From assembly GCA_043228905.1 (NCBI GenBank), contig JBHGNT010000012.1, positions 4,340,001 through 4,404,000 of the forward strand: a stretch of DNA of 64,000 bases, given 5' to 3'. Below are positions 22,600 through 34,108 of the stretch, piece by piece; within the stretch, counting starts at the first letter, position 1, and each line of letters starts with the position of its first letter. The translations under genes and the position numbers were made by a program. Below the pieces are notes generated by a model. That model had not been told where the DNA came from. It saw only the letters and a list, made by a program, of their open reading frames with translations, and did not search any database. The stretch is from Azolla caroliniana (Eukaryota; Polypodiophyta).

Positions 22600-23540
22600 C
22601 CCCCTTTCTGACTTTTTCGGATCCTTCGGTGTAGTGTGATCGCTGCCGATTTCCTTTGTCGGTTTGTCCTGATTTGGATCCAGTTTTCTCCTAATCTGCG
22701 CGCTTCTTCCAACACTCACTCTCCTTGTGGCCTTTCTTACAATAGTACCGGCATTCCGCGATGGGTTTCCCTTGCCGGTTCTCGTCGCCTTGACTCCCCC
22801 TGTTTCCGGAGGGTCCGGAATTGCTGTCGGCATCACTTCGGTGCCTTCTTTCTTGATCCCGTTGGCTGCCTCCATTCCGCACCGACTCACCTCGTCCGCC
22901 ATGACCACGGGGCCTATCTCCCTCCGTGTACAACATCTTTGCTATCGGTGTACGTACTCGTCGATGCACCCGCGTGGTTCTCCTCTATAAGGAGCATCGA
23001 CTGTAGGTCAAAAAACGAAGGCGTATTCTCCCGTGTGCACACAGTAGTTCGGAACGCTCCGAACTTCGACGCCAGTCCCCCGAGACAAATCTGCACCATC
23101 TCGCCTTCCTCGACGTTCACATCGATGGAGGCTAAGGAGTTGCATATATCTTTGATCTTCGAGGTGTAATTAACCACTGACAAATCGTGTTGTCGCAAGT
23201 TGCTCAACTCCTGTCGGAGTTGGAGCTTTCTGGCTGTGGTGCTTGCGGAGAAAATCTTTTTCAGATTTCCCCAAGCATCCTTCGGCGTTTTCGCATCCCA
23301 AAAATAGCTCAAAAGTTGTTCGCCCACACAAGACCCGAGGCATGAGAGAACTCTGCTTGCCGATTGTTCCCAAGCCGGGAAGTCTTTGTGTATCAAATTG
23401 GGTGCTATGTCATTTGCTCCGTTGACATAACTCCAATATCCATGCCCGGGTAGGTACTGGTGCATCTTGTACGACCAAGGCGCTTAGTTGTGTTTGTCGA
23501 GCTTCTCGGTCGGAAGCGAGCTAGCCATGCCTCTATCCAT
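22600..23540 (-). pseudogene. Element C gag
   Basis: ATG 23540 gives MDRGMASSLPTEKLDKHN followed by a stop. The capsid then reads on from 23465 (MHQYLPGHGYWSYVNGAND ...) to the LQSMLL block. The zinc knuckle has lost a Cys (CRYYCKKGHKESEC) and lies in a shifted frame. It is non-functional. Confidence 0.85.
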
Positions 23541-23629
23541 TTTGTTTTCCCTGTTCTTTACAAAGGTTAGGTTTTCTTCTCGAGCTAAGGTCGGCTGCAG
23601 AGGTTCTCAACCCTCGTGCTCTGATACCA

Positions 23630-24078
23630 TGTGAAAAGAACAACGTGCGGAAGCAACAGAAAGCAGAACGTAGGAAAACACAGGTTTAATGGAGAGCTTG
23701 GACACACACAGAGTACGTGGGAGAGATAGATAGAGAGAGAGAGAGAGAGTCAATACACACAACTCTATTCAAAAAATAATACTCAGTCTATGTAGAATGT
23801 GCTAAGTGAGCACTTTTATACAAGTCCATACGGACTGACAGAAGTACTGACACGTACTTCAATGCTCATAAATGAGCTCTACACTAACTTCCAAAATGTA
23901 TTCCTACGCGGAATATCTTTCCAACGGTCTTGCGGTTTACGCACTGCTACGGCTTCTTGTTGCGCACCAGTCAACGCGCCCGGTTTACGCACCGGTCCAG
24001 CCTAACTGATCGGTCCCAACCAATCCGGTTCTTGGCTTGCACAGCCGATCCGGCCAATGTTGAGCTTGTATCTCAACA
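23630..24078 (-). repeat. Element C 5' LTR
   Basis: This 449-bp partner of 11216-11734 starts on the plus strand right after GCTCTGATACCA and ends CTCAACA before the ATACT duplication. Confidence 0.92.
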
Positions 24079-24083
24079 ATACT

Positions 24084-25470
24084 CATTGGAGCAAAAGGGC
24101 TACAAATGCTATAACCCCTCAACTCGGAAGGTTCGTGTGAGTCGAGACATAGTGTTTGACAAGTCCGCATCCTGGTACGCACCAGAGACAACTACGACTA
24201 CGACTCCGCTTGACCCGGAATTCGCCGAACAAGAGATAGAAGATGAAGATCGCATCACGCGCATATTCGAAGAAAGTCCGATCACGACCTGACTGAGCAG
24301 ACCACAAGAGCCTTCGAGTGATCAAAGCACATCTCGACCAAGTGCGAAGTTCGACAAAGGGAAAGCCAAAATGATGGAGTATGAAGACGCTCATTTCGAT
24401 GGCAACGAATCAACTCACTCCCTCAATAGTGAGTTCGAAGGCCTTGACATCCGGACAAATGGAGTGAAGAAAGCCTTAGAATCCGCAAACGAGAAGCTAT
24501 GCCGATCCAGTTGTGAAAAGAACCCCGTAAGCCGCTTCGGCTACGATGAGTATATGGCGTACCATTATGCCTTTATGATGAAGGTCGCAACAGTACGGGA
24601 GCCGGAAACCTTTTCCAAAGCCGTAAAGGACTTGTGATGGATCGAAGGAATGAACGAGGAGATGCGTGCACTATGCAAGAATGACACATTGGATCTCGTT
24701 CCCCACTCACCGCACAGGAAGGCGATCGGATGTAGATGGATCTACAAGGTGAAGTATAATGCCGACGGCTTCGTCAACTGCTACAAAGCTTGACTCGTAG
24801 CGAAAGGATATGCACAAACACATGGTGTCGACTACGAAGAAACATTTGCCCCAGTGGCAATGATGACGACTGTGCGAACCGTAATTGCACTCGCAGCGGC
24901 TAAAGGGTGGCACCTCCATCAAATGGGTGTAAAGAACGCCTTTCTTCAAGGCGAATTAGAAGAGGCGGTATACATGTTACAACCACCCAGCTTTGAATCC
25001 AACATTCACCCGAAAGCCGTATGTCGATTCAAGAAGCCTCTCTATGGCCTCAAGCAAGCACTACGTGCTTGGCATTCGAAGATTACACAATATCTTCATC
25101 AAATCGGCTTCCGAATGTCGAAATCCGACAACTCCCTCTATGTACGAAACAAGTCTAAAAGCCGGATTGTCATCATCCTATACATGGATGATCTGGTTAT
25201 TGGAGGTGAGCATTTAGTCGACATCAACATGGTGAAGTCCCTCCTCTCCAACAAATTCGAGATGACGGACATGAAGGAGCTCCACTACTTCCTTGGCGTC
25301 GAGGTGATTCAGAATCCGGTCAACATTATGATCTCCCAACGACACTACATTCTCAACTTGCTATACAAGTTTGGGATGACTGAGTGCAAATCGATCGCTA
25401 TGCCTCTCGATCGAAACCTGAAACTAGATGCTGACTCCGGCACGAACGAGTGCGATCCAACTCAATATTG
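24084..25470 (+). pseudogene. Element A integrase end, linker and RT
   Basis: The reading resumes after C with EQKGYKCYNPSTRKVRVSRD, then an acidic linker, then the [47 protein letters not shown] and catalytic ILYMDDLVIGG (Met for the usual Val). Stops occur at 24291, 24635, 24793 and 25468. The reading is easy to follow but inactive. Confidence 0.87.
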
Positions 25471-26187
25471 ACAACTAATTGGGAGTCTCATCTATCTCAC
25501 GATCACACGACCCGACCTCAGGTATCCAGTCGGATCCCTTAGCCAATTCATGCAAACTCCGTGAGATATCCATTTCGATTGTGCTAAGCAAGTATTACGA
25601 TATGTGAGCGGAACAATGGATTACGACATTCTCTACAAATTGACCACACCAATACGACTTCAAGGGTATACGGATGTGGATTGGGCTAGCTACAAAGCCG
25701 ATCGCCGATCGACCTCCGGATTTGTCTTCTCCCTTGGCAGCGGAACGATTTCGTGGAGTAGCAAGAAGCAACCTACCGTCGCTCTTTAGAGTACGGAGGT
25801 GGAATAGAGGGGCGCACCTGTAGCTGCATGTGAAGCCGTATGGCTCAAGAGGATTTTGAAGGATCTGGGTGTTCCCATCAAGGATCTGACTCCCCTTTAA
25901 TGCGACAACATGAGCAATATTTATCTGGCTCGGAACCCGGTGTTCCACACACGCACGAAGCATATCGAAATGCACTATCACTTCATTCGGGAGCGTGTTC
26001 AAACCAGAGATGTTGACCTTCAACATATCAATACAAATCTTCAAATGGGCGACATCTTCACGAAGGCCCTAGGAGCCAACAAGCTTCGGCAATTCATGTC
26101 AGATCTTGGATTGACGATCCCTAACTTGCCAAGCTTGAGGGGGAGTACAAGTGAAAACCGGATACCGTCCGAACTGGGTATGAGGTG
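25471..26187 (+). pseudogene. Element A RNase H
   Basis: It continues the RT frame with SLIYLTITRPDLRYPVGS, YTDVDWASYKADRRSTSG, CDNMSNIYLARN and HTRTKHIEMHYHFIRERV, ending near GDIFTKALGANKL. Several stops interrupt it. Just after it, LRGST is encoded by a purine-rich tract (26135-26145) that resembles the true PPT 130 bp downstream. Confidence 0.86.
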
Positions 26188-26268
26188 AAGCGGACAACGA
26201 AGATCGTCTGAACTAGATACCATTTGAAGCAGACATCAAGCAAAAGGAACCGACCTGAGTTGAGCTTG

Positions 26269-26276
26269 AGGGGGTG
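26269..26276 (+). promoter_or_regulatory. Polypurine tract of element A (second-strand primer)
   Basis: AGGGGGTG lies immediately before the 3' LTR start at 26277. It sits in the 18-nt loop of a perfect 10-bp inverted repeat, GTTGAGCTTG (26259-26268) and CAAGCTCAAC (26287-26296). Confidence 0.8.
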
Positions 26277-26739
26277 TGTTGAGAATCAAGCTCAACATAG
26301 TGCAACGTGTGAATACACCTTTGAGAATCTATGTGCACACAAAGGTCAAGAGTCATACCACTCTCTACACATTAAACTATGTGTCATAGAATCATATTCT
26401 ATGACACATAACTAATGAGTTCCATATTCCCAATGACTATGAGTCTTCACATTCCTCAAGGTTCTAGAGAGAGAGTGAAAGTTATAATGAGTTAATGAAG
26501 AGAGAGGGTGACCTTAGATAAAGCACCCTCCTCCTACTTTATACTAAGTCGGTTGTGACTCCTTGTAATGCTACATTTTCATTTATCATATTCTCCTTGT
26601 TAATATACATCTCCTTCTTCTTGAGTACTTCATTTTTTCTCTTATCCATCTTGTGTTTCTCTCGTCTTCTCTTTCCTCTCACATATACACATAACACACA
26701 TCTCTTCCGCTACACAAGAATCACCATTGATTCTTTACA
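26277..26739 (+). repeat. Element A 3' LTR
   Basis: This complete 463-bp LTR runs from TGTTGAG to ...TCTTTACA and is followed by the GATAG duplication. Confidence 0.93.
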
Positions 26740-26744
26740 GATAG

Positions 26745-26831
26745 ATCCAATCAAGAATGAAAGCCCTCTAGAAGGAATCAAGCCGAATGAGTGGACGAAA
26801 CTTGATAGAATTGTCTGAGCCACCATTTAGA
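26745..26831 (+). pseudogene. Copia K gag, fragment after element A
   Basis: Joined to 3142-3253 through one GATAG copy, the frame reads on with IDPIKNESPLEGIKPNEWTKLDRIV, the standard Copia Gag continuation. Stops follow at 26817 and 26828. It is then cut by LTR N, and no later part of K was found in this window. Confidence 0.82.
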
Positions 26832-27637
26832 TGTGACAAGAATATCACGGAATATAGCTCGGCCACAACCGAGTCTTGAACACTTCAATGAGAATCAAAC
26901 ACAAAAATGGGAATGAACTACAGAAACGGGAAGTAGAGAGTACACAGAATATTTACGTGGAAAACCCTAATGGGAAAAAACCACGGGAGCCCACAAACTC
27001 CAAACTATCACTATGTAAGAAAAGTACAAATAGAGACTTAGAGGCAACAACCTCGAGCTCTGTATCTTCGCCAGCCGATGATTACAACAGAGTATCGCTT
27101 GGTATCTCTCTCTCTCTTTATACAACAATTATCTCTACAACAATATGACAACCCTCTCACCTCTGTACCAAAGTGATTGCCTTAAGTCATATTTATACTT
27201 ATATGAACTTAGGGTTATTTACAAATATATGAACTTAGGGCCCCTCACTCCCGTTTATAGTAGTAAGGGGTAAGGCACATTACATAAAGAAGAGGTCAAC
27301 CCCCCCTTCTTTCAATGGGGGAATATTTGGCCTTGATCATAGGAGGAGAGATTGATGGAGCCTTAACTCCCTCTCCTCACACACACACTATGCCCACTAC
27401 TCACTACACCCGTACTTCATGTACTCTCCCTTTAGTCTTCATGTGCATGTGCACATAAGTGCACATCACATTTACACTTTATGAATCTTTGTAGTGCACT
27501 TTTAACACCTTACATTTACCCTTCCTATTTTACATTTGTTTCTTTTATAAATCTTCCAAGTGCATATGCAATGTTGCACATCCCCATTTTATCCATCCCA
27601 CTTGGTTTTCTCACCATGGCCGAAAATCCTCACAACA
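26832..27637 (-). mobile_element. LTR N, 3' LTR of an old minus-strand element
   Basis: On the minus strand the tract GGTGGGGGTGGA (27649-27638) precedes TGTTGTGAGGATTTTCGG, which looks like a PPT and an LTR start. The other edge is near TGTGACAAGAATATC (26832 or 26834). The LTR shares the block ACGTGGAAAACCC...GGGAAAAAACCACGGG (about 26955-26990) with E, I and the LTR at 63615. The partner LTR was not found. Its internal region is probably F. Confidence 0.6.
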
Positions 27638-27649
27638 TCCACCCCCACC

Positions 27650-28619
27650 AAACCGCACATCCACTGGTATGTGCCAAGAAAGGGAAATAGCTGAGATTTT
27701 CGGCAATGATGATTAACCAAGTTCCATCGCTTCCTCGTTGGCCTTGCCCGACTTCGTCTTCCATTTAGAGCATGCCCATCCTTCCCATACGAACCATCGT
27801 AGCCTCTCGATCCACCGTGTCCGCCACATGTCCCCGAACCATCGGCTCCATCCGATCCACCATATACGATGCTCGCACCTTCCTCCCTGGCCAGTCGTAG
27901 TAGACCTCCTGAACGATGTCGTCAATTCGATCGCTCTTCCTTTGTCCGCCGCGTGTGTCCTCCGATTGGACTCCCGACCACTCTGACCACATGTCGGATA
28001 CCATCCCTCACGCACCTAGTATGTTCCTCCTTCGGCCCGATCGTCTCCTTGTTCCAAGAACGTAGGCGTGCCCTCTCCCTCCATTCCACGCTTACCTTCC
28101 GTAGGCTCTACCCACACATAAATGTAGACCTCCGAATATGCGCTCCTTCTTAGGTCCTCATGTGACCACATTACGCGTTCCCCATTTCGCCCTTGCCCGT
28201 GGTGCTCTCTCATGGTAGGGTGTACCTCCATCCCAACATCCGTGTCGGGGATCCCCGCTTCAGTGTCCTCCATAGCTCTCGTTACCGCTTCATCTTGATG
28301 CACACCCTCTCGGCCCGCTCGGCCCCATCCATCCTTCGGGATGCCATGTTTGCTCTTCTCGGTGTGTAGCCCTTTGTTCTCCACGCATCTCCTCTGTTTC
28401 CCTAGACAGGACCCTCCGCTCATGCCGATCTCGCTCGGCTCGTTCCGTCAATCTCGGCACCTCGCCGTGCCGTCTTTCTTCCCGTACTTGCCTCTCAAAG
28501 GCTCGACCCAATCACTATCATCGGTCACTCGTTGCGGCTCCTCCAGGTGCATGCTTGTTTCTTGGCCCTCGAGCGGCTAGTAGTGTGCATGCTTCATTTT
28601 TCGCCCTTCACTCGCCGTA
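27650..28619 (-). pseudogene. Element F internal region, 3'-most piece
   Basis: The minus strand is GC-rich with open frames but no recognised domain. The frame 28423-28016 joins in phase, across Gypsy H, to 38780-38464 (codon split G-G-G/AC+T), with stops near 28576 and 28470. Near 27740-27850 another minus frame encodes a Gly-rich stretch (DGADGSGTCGGHGGSRGYDG). Function is unknown. Confidence 0.4.
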
Positions 28620-28624
28620 GTCCC

Positions 28625-29057
28625 TGTTAACTCTTTGGGCCGGACAATGGCCTAACACAGGGTGTCTACGGAAGACACTTCACCAAAGGGGTGTTACGGC
28701 AACAGGATTAGACTCAACGATTAATCTGACTTAATTAGGTTACTCAGCATGATCGTCTTTAATAATCACACGCGTAAGATATAACAATGAATGCAAAACA
28801 ACAATTAACACAGAGAGATAACAACATTAAGCTTTATTAATTAACCGTTGTTCATTACATTGTATCCGGGCCTCTAAATAGGTTTCCGGTCTGTATTACA
28901 AAACGGTACCATCCGCACCTGTTCGGGATCAGTCCGGATACGGAACGGCATACCGATTCCGGTCCGTCCGTCCACACTCATAACTTACTTACAACCATTC
29001 CTACCAATTAAATAACTCCCCGTTTCACACTTTGGACTCCTTTGCCGGCCGGTAACA
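28625..29057 (-). repeat. Element H 3' LTR
   Basis: It starts on the plus strand at TGTTAACTCTTTGGGCCGG and ends GGCCGGTAACA. Its inner flank is CATGGCACGCCCGTGGGACA, which is shared with element G. Confidence 0.9.
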
Positions 29058-29111
29058 CATGGCACGCCCGTGGGACACTACCTTGTATGTCGAATCCACA
29101 ACCGACCCTTG

Positions 29112-32070
29112 CTATTCTTCGTCCAAAATATCCAGAATGCTTTGTTCGAGAGTGTCCAATGGTTCATCTGGAATTGGTTGTTGTTGTTGTTGTGGTTGTT
29201 GTTGTTGTTGTTGTTGCTCTGTTGATGTCTGCTGCGACGGGTCCGTTGGTGGCTGCTGCGGCTGCTCCTCCGTTTGTTGCTCTGACACCAACGTCTTCGT
29301 CGTTGCTCCCTCTGTCGTAGTGGTCTCTGGTTGACTGGTTCCGGGCTGGCCCTCGGCCGGCGACAGTTCCTCATCACTAAGGTTAACCGTTGCCATTTCC
29401 CGTGCTTTTTCTTCCCGAACCCGGGACCGCTCGTAGCTTTCAAACTGGATTTGAGCGTCCAGCCTATCATCGTCTAGCTGAGCTACGAGTTGCCGGACCT
29501 GCGCCAGCTGTTCATCCGCATAACAATCATCTCCTTCCTTCCGCTGGTTTGCCACGTCTGCCCGTAGCAATTGGAGTTCCGCCGCATTTTGTGCCCACTT
29601 TGTCCACCATCTTACGGAGCTTTCGTCAATCAAGAGTTTTGTCTGATTCAGCCATGCCCGGAGGATGCACTGAATCCGGCCCGTTCCCAATTGCGATTTG
29701 ATTTCCGCCGCTTGCCGTTCCTCCTTCAGTTGCTTGATGATTTTGACGTTGTCTTCCACCTGCTCCTTGTAATGCGTCAATGCCTTTGATATGTGCTTTG
29801 TAATTTCTGCAATACCGTTGACGCTCTCTCCTTTTCTTCCTGTTTTTGCCTTTGGAGCTCCATCCGGACCTTCTCCGCCTCGTCCAACCGTCTTGTATTT
29901 TCCGCACGTTCGTCGGCGATTGCCGTCGCGGCCCGATCAACTTCCTGCTGGAGCTCGACCATCCATTCCTTAGGCTCCGTTTCCAGCCGTTTGTAGTCCC
30001 GGTGCAGGTGCTGAAAACCATCTATGTTTTGCTTGAGCCGTGCGTTGATCTGTCGACGGGCCCGGTCCTCGCGGTCCTTCTGCTGGCGGAGCTCTTTCTT
30101 TAGCCGTTCAATTTCCGTTTCCGCCGTCTTCCGCAGCTTGTCCTTTTCCTGCAGCACTTTGTCTTTTTCCTCCCTTAGCCGGTCGTACACTTGATGGCCT
30201 TTCCGGAGGCTCTCCTCTGCCTGGCGGAGGTTCTCAGCAGTCTTCTTTAATTCGGCTTCAGTCGCTGTCTTCAATTCCCATTCACGGCTCCTTAGCGCTT
30301 CTTGTGCGGCAAGTTCATCTCTCAATTCCGCAAGCTCCTGGGCTTGCGCCGCATCTCTTGCCTGAACGGTTTCTGTTGCCGGGGTCTTATTGGTATGTAC
30401 AGGTCGATCTGTTTCTTTATTCTGTACACTTACCGGAGTCACCGGTGATTGGATCTGTGTTGCTGTTAAGGCCATTTTGGCCATCTCTGCCGTGATTGAT
30501 CCAAGTCTTTTTCAAGGCATCGGATTCTGGACCGGGCCGTCTCTAGTTGTTCGGTTGTGACGAGCAACCGTTCGCTTTGCGCTCTTTCTTCCGCCTCAAT
30601 ATACCCCATTGCTCCGACAATCTGTTCGCCTATCCACCGGAGCCACAGGCTACCGGTGCATTGTTGTGCTTGCACGGAGGTTTGACAGATGGGCTTGCTT
30701 GTAGATGGGTGGTCCCGCCTGATTGCGCCGAGTTGCAATTCCGTTTCTGCCCGTGGACCACCCTGTTGTCCTGGTTCCCCTTGCGCTTCTTCTTGGTTGG
30801 CCGAGGGAGGCTGCATTGACCTTTCTGGCTCTAGCGGGATGGGACTTGCCGGTGTTGCCGGTGGTGCAGGGGCTTCTGATTCCGGTGCCGTGCGCACCGG
30901 TTCCGGTTCCTCCCTTGGTGTGGGAGTCTAAGTACGGGGAGCCGGTGTTCCCTCCGTCTGAGGGTCCGAACGTCCGGCTGCCTCAACGGTCCTTGCTGAC
31001 GACCGTCGCTGGAGGTGCTCCGTAGGCTCCTCCTCTATTTCCTCTTCCTGAGTTTCGGCATTGAGTTTTGCCGCCAAGGGGTCCGCTTCTCTATTCACCG
31101 GTCGGCGGAGTGTAACCTTTACGGGCCGTGCCGGTGGTTCCTCCTGCGCCTCCGTTGGCCGCTTTCGGCTGGCGCTCTCCTTTCCCGCCTGTTCTGCGTC
31201 CGCCGCCTTCCCCTTAGTGGCCTTAGAGGCCAACAACTGTTGTCTTTTGGAAGCCGTCTTTGGGGTGCCGTCCGCCACTCTTCCTCACTTCTTGGGCTGG
31301 ACGGGCTGGACGGGTGGCACAAGCAAGATGAGCCACTACATTACGGCATGCCATATCCTCCGTCCGTCTCAGCCTTCTTTGCCGTCTTTGCCTCTGACGA
31401 TCTCGATCGCCGCACACAAACCGTCTGCGATCAATACCGGCCAATCCACCTTGATCCCTTCATAGGTGGCGATGATCATCCCTGCCCGGTTTTGCGGCAT
31501 GACAGGGGGTCTAGGGTACACATGGCCGTATTCGTGGAGCACACGAGCAATCTCACGGAACAACATATCTCTGCCGCCCTATGTCCGGTAGCCCTTGCTG
31601 GCTAGGGAGTACTCACCAAAATACTTGATGAGTTGCTCCGAGGTCGGATTGTCAATCGTGAGTATGCCTCTCTCCGGAAGGCCTGTTAACGCTCGAATCG
31701 CCTCCGTCGTTATGACCTCTGTGTCGATTTCTTTGATCACCTTGTCGGCTTCTTTGTGTTGCGGTACCTCCATAATCATCAAGAAGCCCTCGAGCCCGTG
31801 TTGCTTTAGCCATGTCTTGGCGGCTTCCGATAGCGTTTGCGGGTCCATGTCTGTGTCGAGGTAAGCTTGTGGTGGCGAGGTTGGCTGGTGATGAGAGTGA
31901 GAGTGAGAGTGAGAGAGTTCAGAAGGCGGGGGTTCTCTGTGTGTAGGTTCTCGTCTGATGATCTTGCAGTGCCTTGGTGCTTCTGTGCTCCTGGGTTCGC
32001 GAAAGTAGAGGGTTTCCATGCGCACTGGTTTTTCTCTGTGCATTCTGGCGCCTTTTTCGAGTGTGTGCAC
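29112..32070 (-). pseudogene. Element H accessory reading frame(s) after integrase
   Basis: About 2.9 kb on the pol strand, downstream of the integrase, is open in long pieces. 32070-31579 (likely ATG at 31845, MDPQTLSEAAKTWLKQHG) continues in frame after a TAG to 31369. 31278-30466 is Ala/Pro/Lys-rich with one stop. 30484-29777 is a long heptad-like coiled coil rich in Arg, Glu and Lys. 29780-29112 ends with a poly-Gln tract near 29160-29215. Frameshifts join the pieces. No enzyme domain is seen. Extra frames after pol occur in some Gypsy groups (env-like in Athila, unknown in others); neither a signal peptide nor a membrane segment is evident here. Confidence 0.65.
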
Positions 32071-32638
32071 GTCGTGTACTAAAATAGCATTATGTCCTGT
32101 GGTGGCGCTTTAAATGCCCACTACGTACTTTTTCGCTCCTCGCTCTCTCGTCCATTCATACCTCGCTTTTGCATGATTACTTCGTTTTTTTTTATTTTTT
32201 TATTTTTACATTTTAACGTGGTGTGAGGTTAGTTGTCCGTTGGTCCTATTGGACCCTTACCGACCTCATTCTCCCCTGTTACCGGCTTGCCGTCTCTGTC
32301 GTCTTGGTGGTTGCCGTTTCCGCACTGGTGTCGGTCCTTTGCTCAAATGGGTTTTTGGGCATTGGTCCTCTATATGGCTTCAATCGGAATCCGTTGACCC
32401 ATTTGCCTAGCACTTCGCCGGCAAGTGTCCCTAATTGGTAGGACCCATTATACTCACGTGTCAGCCACTACGGTCCGGTCCATCTAAACCGTAGTTTACC
32501 CGGCATCTTGCCCATCCGGGTCTGAAATACTAACACCGGTTTGCCGATTGCGAACATTTTTTCGTTTCCTTTCCTGTGCCGGTCGACAAATGCTTTCCGT
32601 CGCCGTTGTTGCAATTCTAAATGCAGGATGCTTGCCAG
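32071..32638 (-). other. Element H spacer and integrase C-terminal remnant
   Basis: On the minus strand 32638-32300 still reads like a Gypsy integrase C-terminal region in broken frames (GKMPGKLRFRWTGP, GEVLGKWVNGFRLKPY). 32299-32071 is a spacer with a T-rich run near 32190 and no gene. Confidence 0.6.
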
Positions 32639-33289
32639 TCATTGTTCCTCGAGTTCACACAGCGCTGTTAACCGTATTGCCTCCGACTCCTTCTCGTTCA
32701 GCCGTTCCCGTAGCTGGATCCGTAAGCTTGGTACTTGGAATTCCACCGGCATTACCGCCTCTAGTCCGAACGCTAACCGGAACGGTGTTGTTCGGATGCT
32801 CGTTTTATATGCCATCCGGTATGCCCAAAGCGTGCTATGTAGCTTGGTATCCCAATCCGTTCGGTTTTCGTTGAAGATCTTCCGGAGGATATTCTGGAGC
32901 GTTTTGTTCGTCGATTCCGCTAACCCGTTTGCTTGCGGATAGTATGGTGTGCTCCGTTTATGGACAACGGCATAGAATGTCGTCAGGCTTTCAACTACTT
33001 GACCGAGAAAGTGCCCCCTTTGGTCGCTTATTAATTCGATTGGGCATCCGTAACGGCACCAGATGTACTCGTATAAAAATTTCGCCGTTGACGCAGCGGT
33101 GTTGTCTCTTAAGGCTTTGGCCTCCACCCATTTCGTGCAGTAATCCGTCGCGACGATGACATACCGATTACCCATTCTCATTGCCAGTGGTTTGAATGGT
33201 CCAACAAAGTCCAGCCCCCACTTCTGGAATGGCTCGAGTGGTAGTACCGGCTGGTGTGGCATACGAGCCTGCTCCGTTGGCTGGCCCAT
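32639..33289 (-). pseudogene. Element H integrase core
   Basis: The frame follows RNase H directly, separated only by a TGA at 33290-33292 where Trp is likely (KECDLCQ-stop-MGQPTEQ). It carries catalytic Asp in WGLDFVGPF, Asp in LISDQRGHF and Glu in NGLAESTNKTL. The zinc-binding His/Cys lie just upstream (HCGVAGGHY, CDLCQ). Confidence 0.88.
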
Positions 33290-34108
33290 TCACTGGCATA
33301 GGTCACATTCTTTTGTGTACCGTACCGCATCTCTTAATGTCGTTGGCCACCATAGGCCACTTTGCCATATTTTCCTGGCCGTCGCATCTCCGGCATAGTG
33401 ACCTCCGGCAACTCCGCAGTGGGCTTCCCTCAGTATCAGGTCCTTTCCATCGCTACGCACAGCCTGTCTCCATATGCCGTCCGCGCCCTTGTGGTAAAGT
33501 GTGTCTTGCAGTAAACAGAAATGTCGGCTTTGCACCGCCAGGCGTTTTCGTTCGTCCCGGTTCATCTCTTCCGGAGGCAGTCCTGTGCTCAGAAACTGGT
33601 GCATGTTTGTGAGCCACTTGTCTTCCTGTGCCACCGTCTCATCTACTGCCGTTTCCGTAGTGACTTGAAACAGCTCCGCATCCGGAAACTCATCCGCTAC
33701 TCCGTCACCCGTCTCTCCGGACTCTAATCGGCTTAAGTAATCCGCCACGGCATGCTGTATACCGGGTCGGTGGAATATTTCAAACTCGAATTCCTGTAAC
33801 AGTAAGGTCCACCGGGCCAACTTACCGGTACGTGACGCTTTGGACACCAGGTAAAGGAGTGCCGAATGATCTACATGGAAGGAAAACTTCCTTCCCAATA
33901 AATAATGCCGAAACTTTGTCACACTGTAGATCATCCCTAGAGCTTCCCGTTCCGTGGTAGAGTAGTTCCGTTCTTCTTGGGATAGCTTTCGGCTGGCATA
34001 GTACACTGGCCGGTACCACTTTGGCTCCGTAAGCTGCATTAGTACGCTTCCGATTGCGATGTCGGAGGCGTCCACGAACACATGAAATTCTTTACTCCAA
34101 TCCGGAGG
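33290..34108 (-). pseudogene. Element H RNase H
   Basis: This is the same frame as gag-pol, after a TAG at 34109-34111. It reads FVDASDIAIGSVLMQ, YSTTEREALGMIYSV, HVDHSALLYL and ARWTLLLQEFEFEIFHRPG, a Ty3-type RNase H, followed by the zinc-binding start of the integrase. Confidence 0.88.

Larger units (their letters stand above)
11216..24078 (-). mobile_element. Copia element C, nested in A, containing D and E
   Basis: C has LTRs of 519 bp (11216-11734) and 449 bp (23630-24078), an exact ATACT duplication (11211-11215 and 24079-24083), an initiator-Met primer site beside the right LTR and a PPT beside the left LTR. Its minus-strand coding parts run from 23540 down to about 11800 and are split by D, with E inside it. 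Without D the element is about 5.8 kb. It is closely related to B. Confidence 0.94.
3254..26739 (+). mobile_element. Copia element A, containing nested B and C
   Basis: A is bounded by LTRs that start TGTTGAGAATCAAGCTCAACA and by the 5-bp duplication GATAG (3249-3253 and 26740-26744). Its plus-strand gag-pro-int-RT-RNase H order can be followed through two large minus-strand insertions, B and C. Without these it is about 5.2 kb, normal for a plant Copia. All coding parts carry stops or frameshifts, so A is dead. B, C and M are its relatives: same Gag type, same primer site, same PPT region. Confidence 0.93.

Noticed and set aside
29160-29215. CAA/GTT trinucleotide run as an independent microsatellite
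   Set aside because: It is in frame as poly-Gln at the end of the H accessory frame and is reported there.
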